64,000 nucleotides of DNA from Paulinella micropora (taxonomy: Eukaryota; Cercozoa; Imbricatea; Euglyphida). The notes beneath the pieces were generated by a model. That model saw only the letters and a list, made by a program, of their open reading frames with translations. It was not told the origin of the DNA and ran no database searches. Of this stretch, positions 58,488 to 64,000 are shown in pieces. Each line of letters begins with the position of its first letter. Positions within the stretch are counted from its first letter, which is position 1. The stretch is taken from contig BJOX01000173.1 of NCBI GenBank assembly GCA_009731375.1, forward strand, positions 620,221 to 684,220, in the 5' to 3' direction. The translations under genes and the position numbers were made by a program.

Positions 58488-58525
<38 letters not shown>

Positions 58526-58527
<2 letters not shown>

Positions 58528-58633
58528 CATGATTATAATTGTTGTTGTTATTGCTGTTGCTGTTGTTGTTCTTGTTGTTCTTGTTAAGGTTTTGACGAGC
58601 ATTTCACACCGCAAAGCTCGAGCTAAATCATCT
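58526..58633. other. TTG-rich boundary between SINE tail and CHAT gene
   Basis: Short TTG/TTC-containing stretch followed by AAGGTTTTGACGAGC. It is probably the 3' untranslated end of the CHAT gene. Confidence 0.45.
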
Positions 58634-63630
<4,997 letters not shown>

Positions 63631-63679
63631 CTACATTACACATGCACACAAGTAGTAAGTAGCTATAGTTTGGATGTGA

Positions 63680-64000
<321 letters not shown>

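Overview
The window is nuclear DNA of a eukaryote, probably a protist or alga. The evidence is GT-AG introns, spliced animal- or protist-type gene families (F-box/cyclin, CDCA7 zinc finger, perilipin-like, CHAT/P-loop NTPase, EGF mosaic), a tRNA-type SINE, a LINE, a Ty3-like LTR element and a piggyBac relic. I cannot name the species. The sequence is a gapped draft. A very large share is microsatellite ((TTA)n, (GATA)n, (CATA)n, (TTC)n, (GA)n, (TAC)n), and most long open frames across those tracts are artefacts.

Layout. 1-2.5 kb: SINE copies, an exact 217-bp duplication and gaps. 2.5-7.3 kb (+): an F-box/cyclin gene rebuilt here as twelve phase-compatible exons. 9.36-25.0 kb (-): a 15.6-kb LTR retrotransposon with gag, protease, RT, RNase H, integrase and extra downstream reading frames, broken by several stops and frameshifts. 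25.3-27.96 kb (+): a dead piggyBac element with perfect 14-bp inverted ends. 29.4-34.0 kb (-): a Pro/Ser-rich gene of small exons. 34.5-35.5 kb (-): a CDCA7-type zinc-finger gene, divergent from a perilipin-like gene at 36.0-37.8 kb (+). 37.8-43.3 kb: AT-rich DNA, a retroelement-derived frame (40.0-40.7 kb) and poorly understood sequence. 43.4-47.4 kb (-): a cysteine-rich mosaic gene built from phase 1-1 exons. 48.8-58.5 kb: a nest of SINEs, a second short repeat and an intact 1,700-residue LINE. 58.6-63.6 kb (-): a CHAT-protease plus P-loop NTPase gene.

Most unusual features. (1) In the microsatellite-rich genes, introns carry decayed copies of the last 20-80 bases of the preceding exon together with its splice donor; one copy (33168-33209) looks like a new in-frame exon. 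(2) The SINE and the LINE end in similar sequence, pointing to a SINE/LINE partnership, and both sit in (TTA)n. (3) The CHAT/NTPase gene resembles NLR-like death or immune switches. Host genes are otherwise unrelated to each other. Two (perilipin-like, CDCA7-like) have compact 52-54-base introns, while their neighbours have kilobase, repeat-filled introns.
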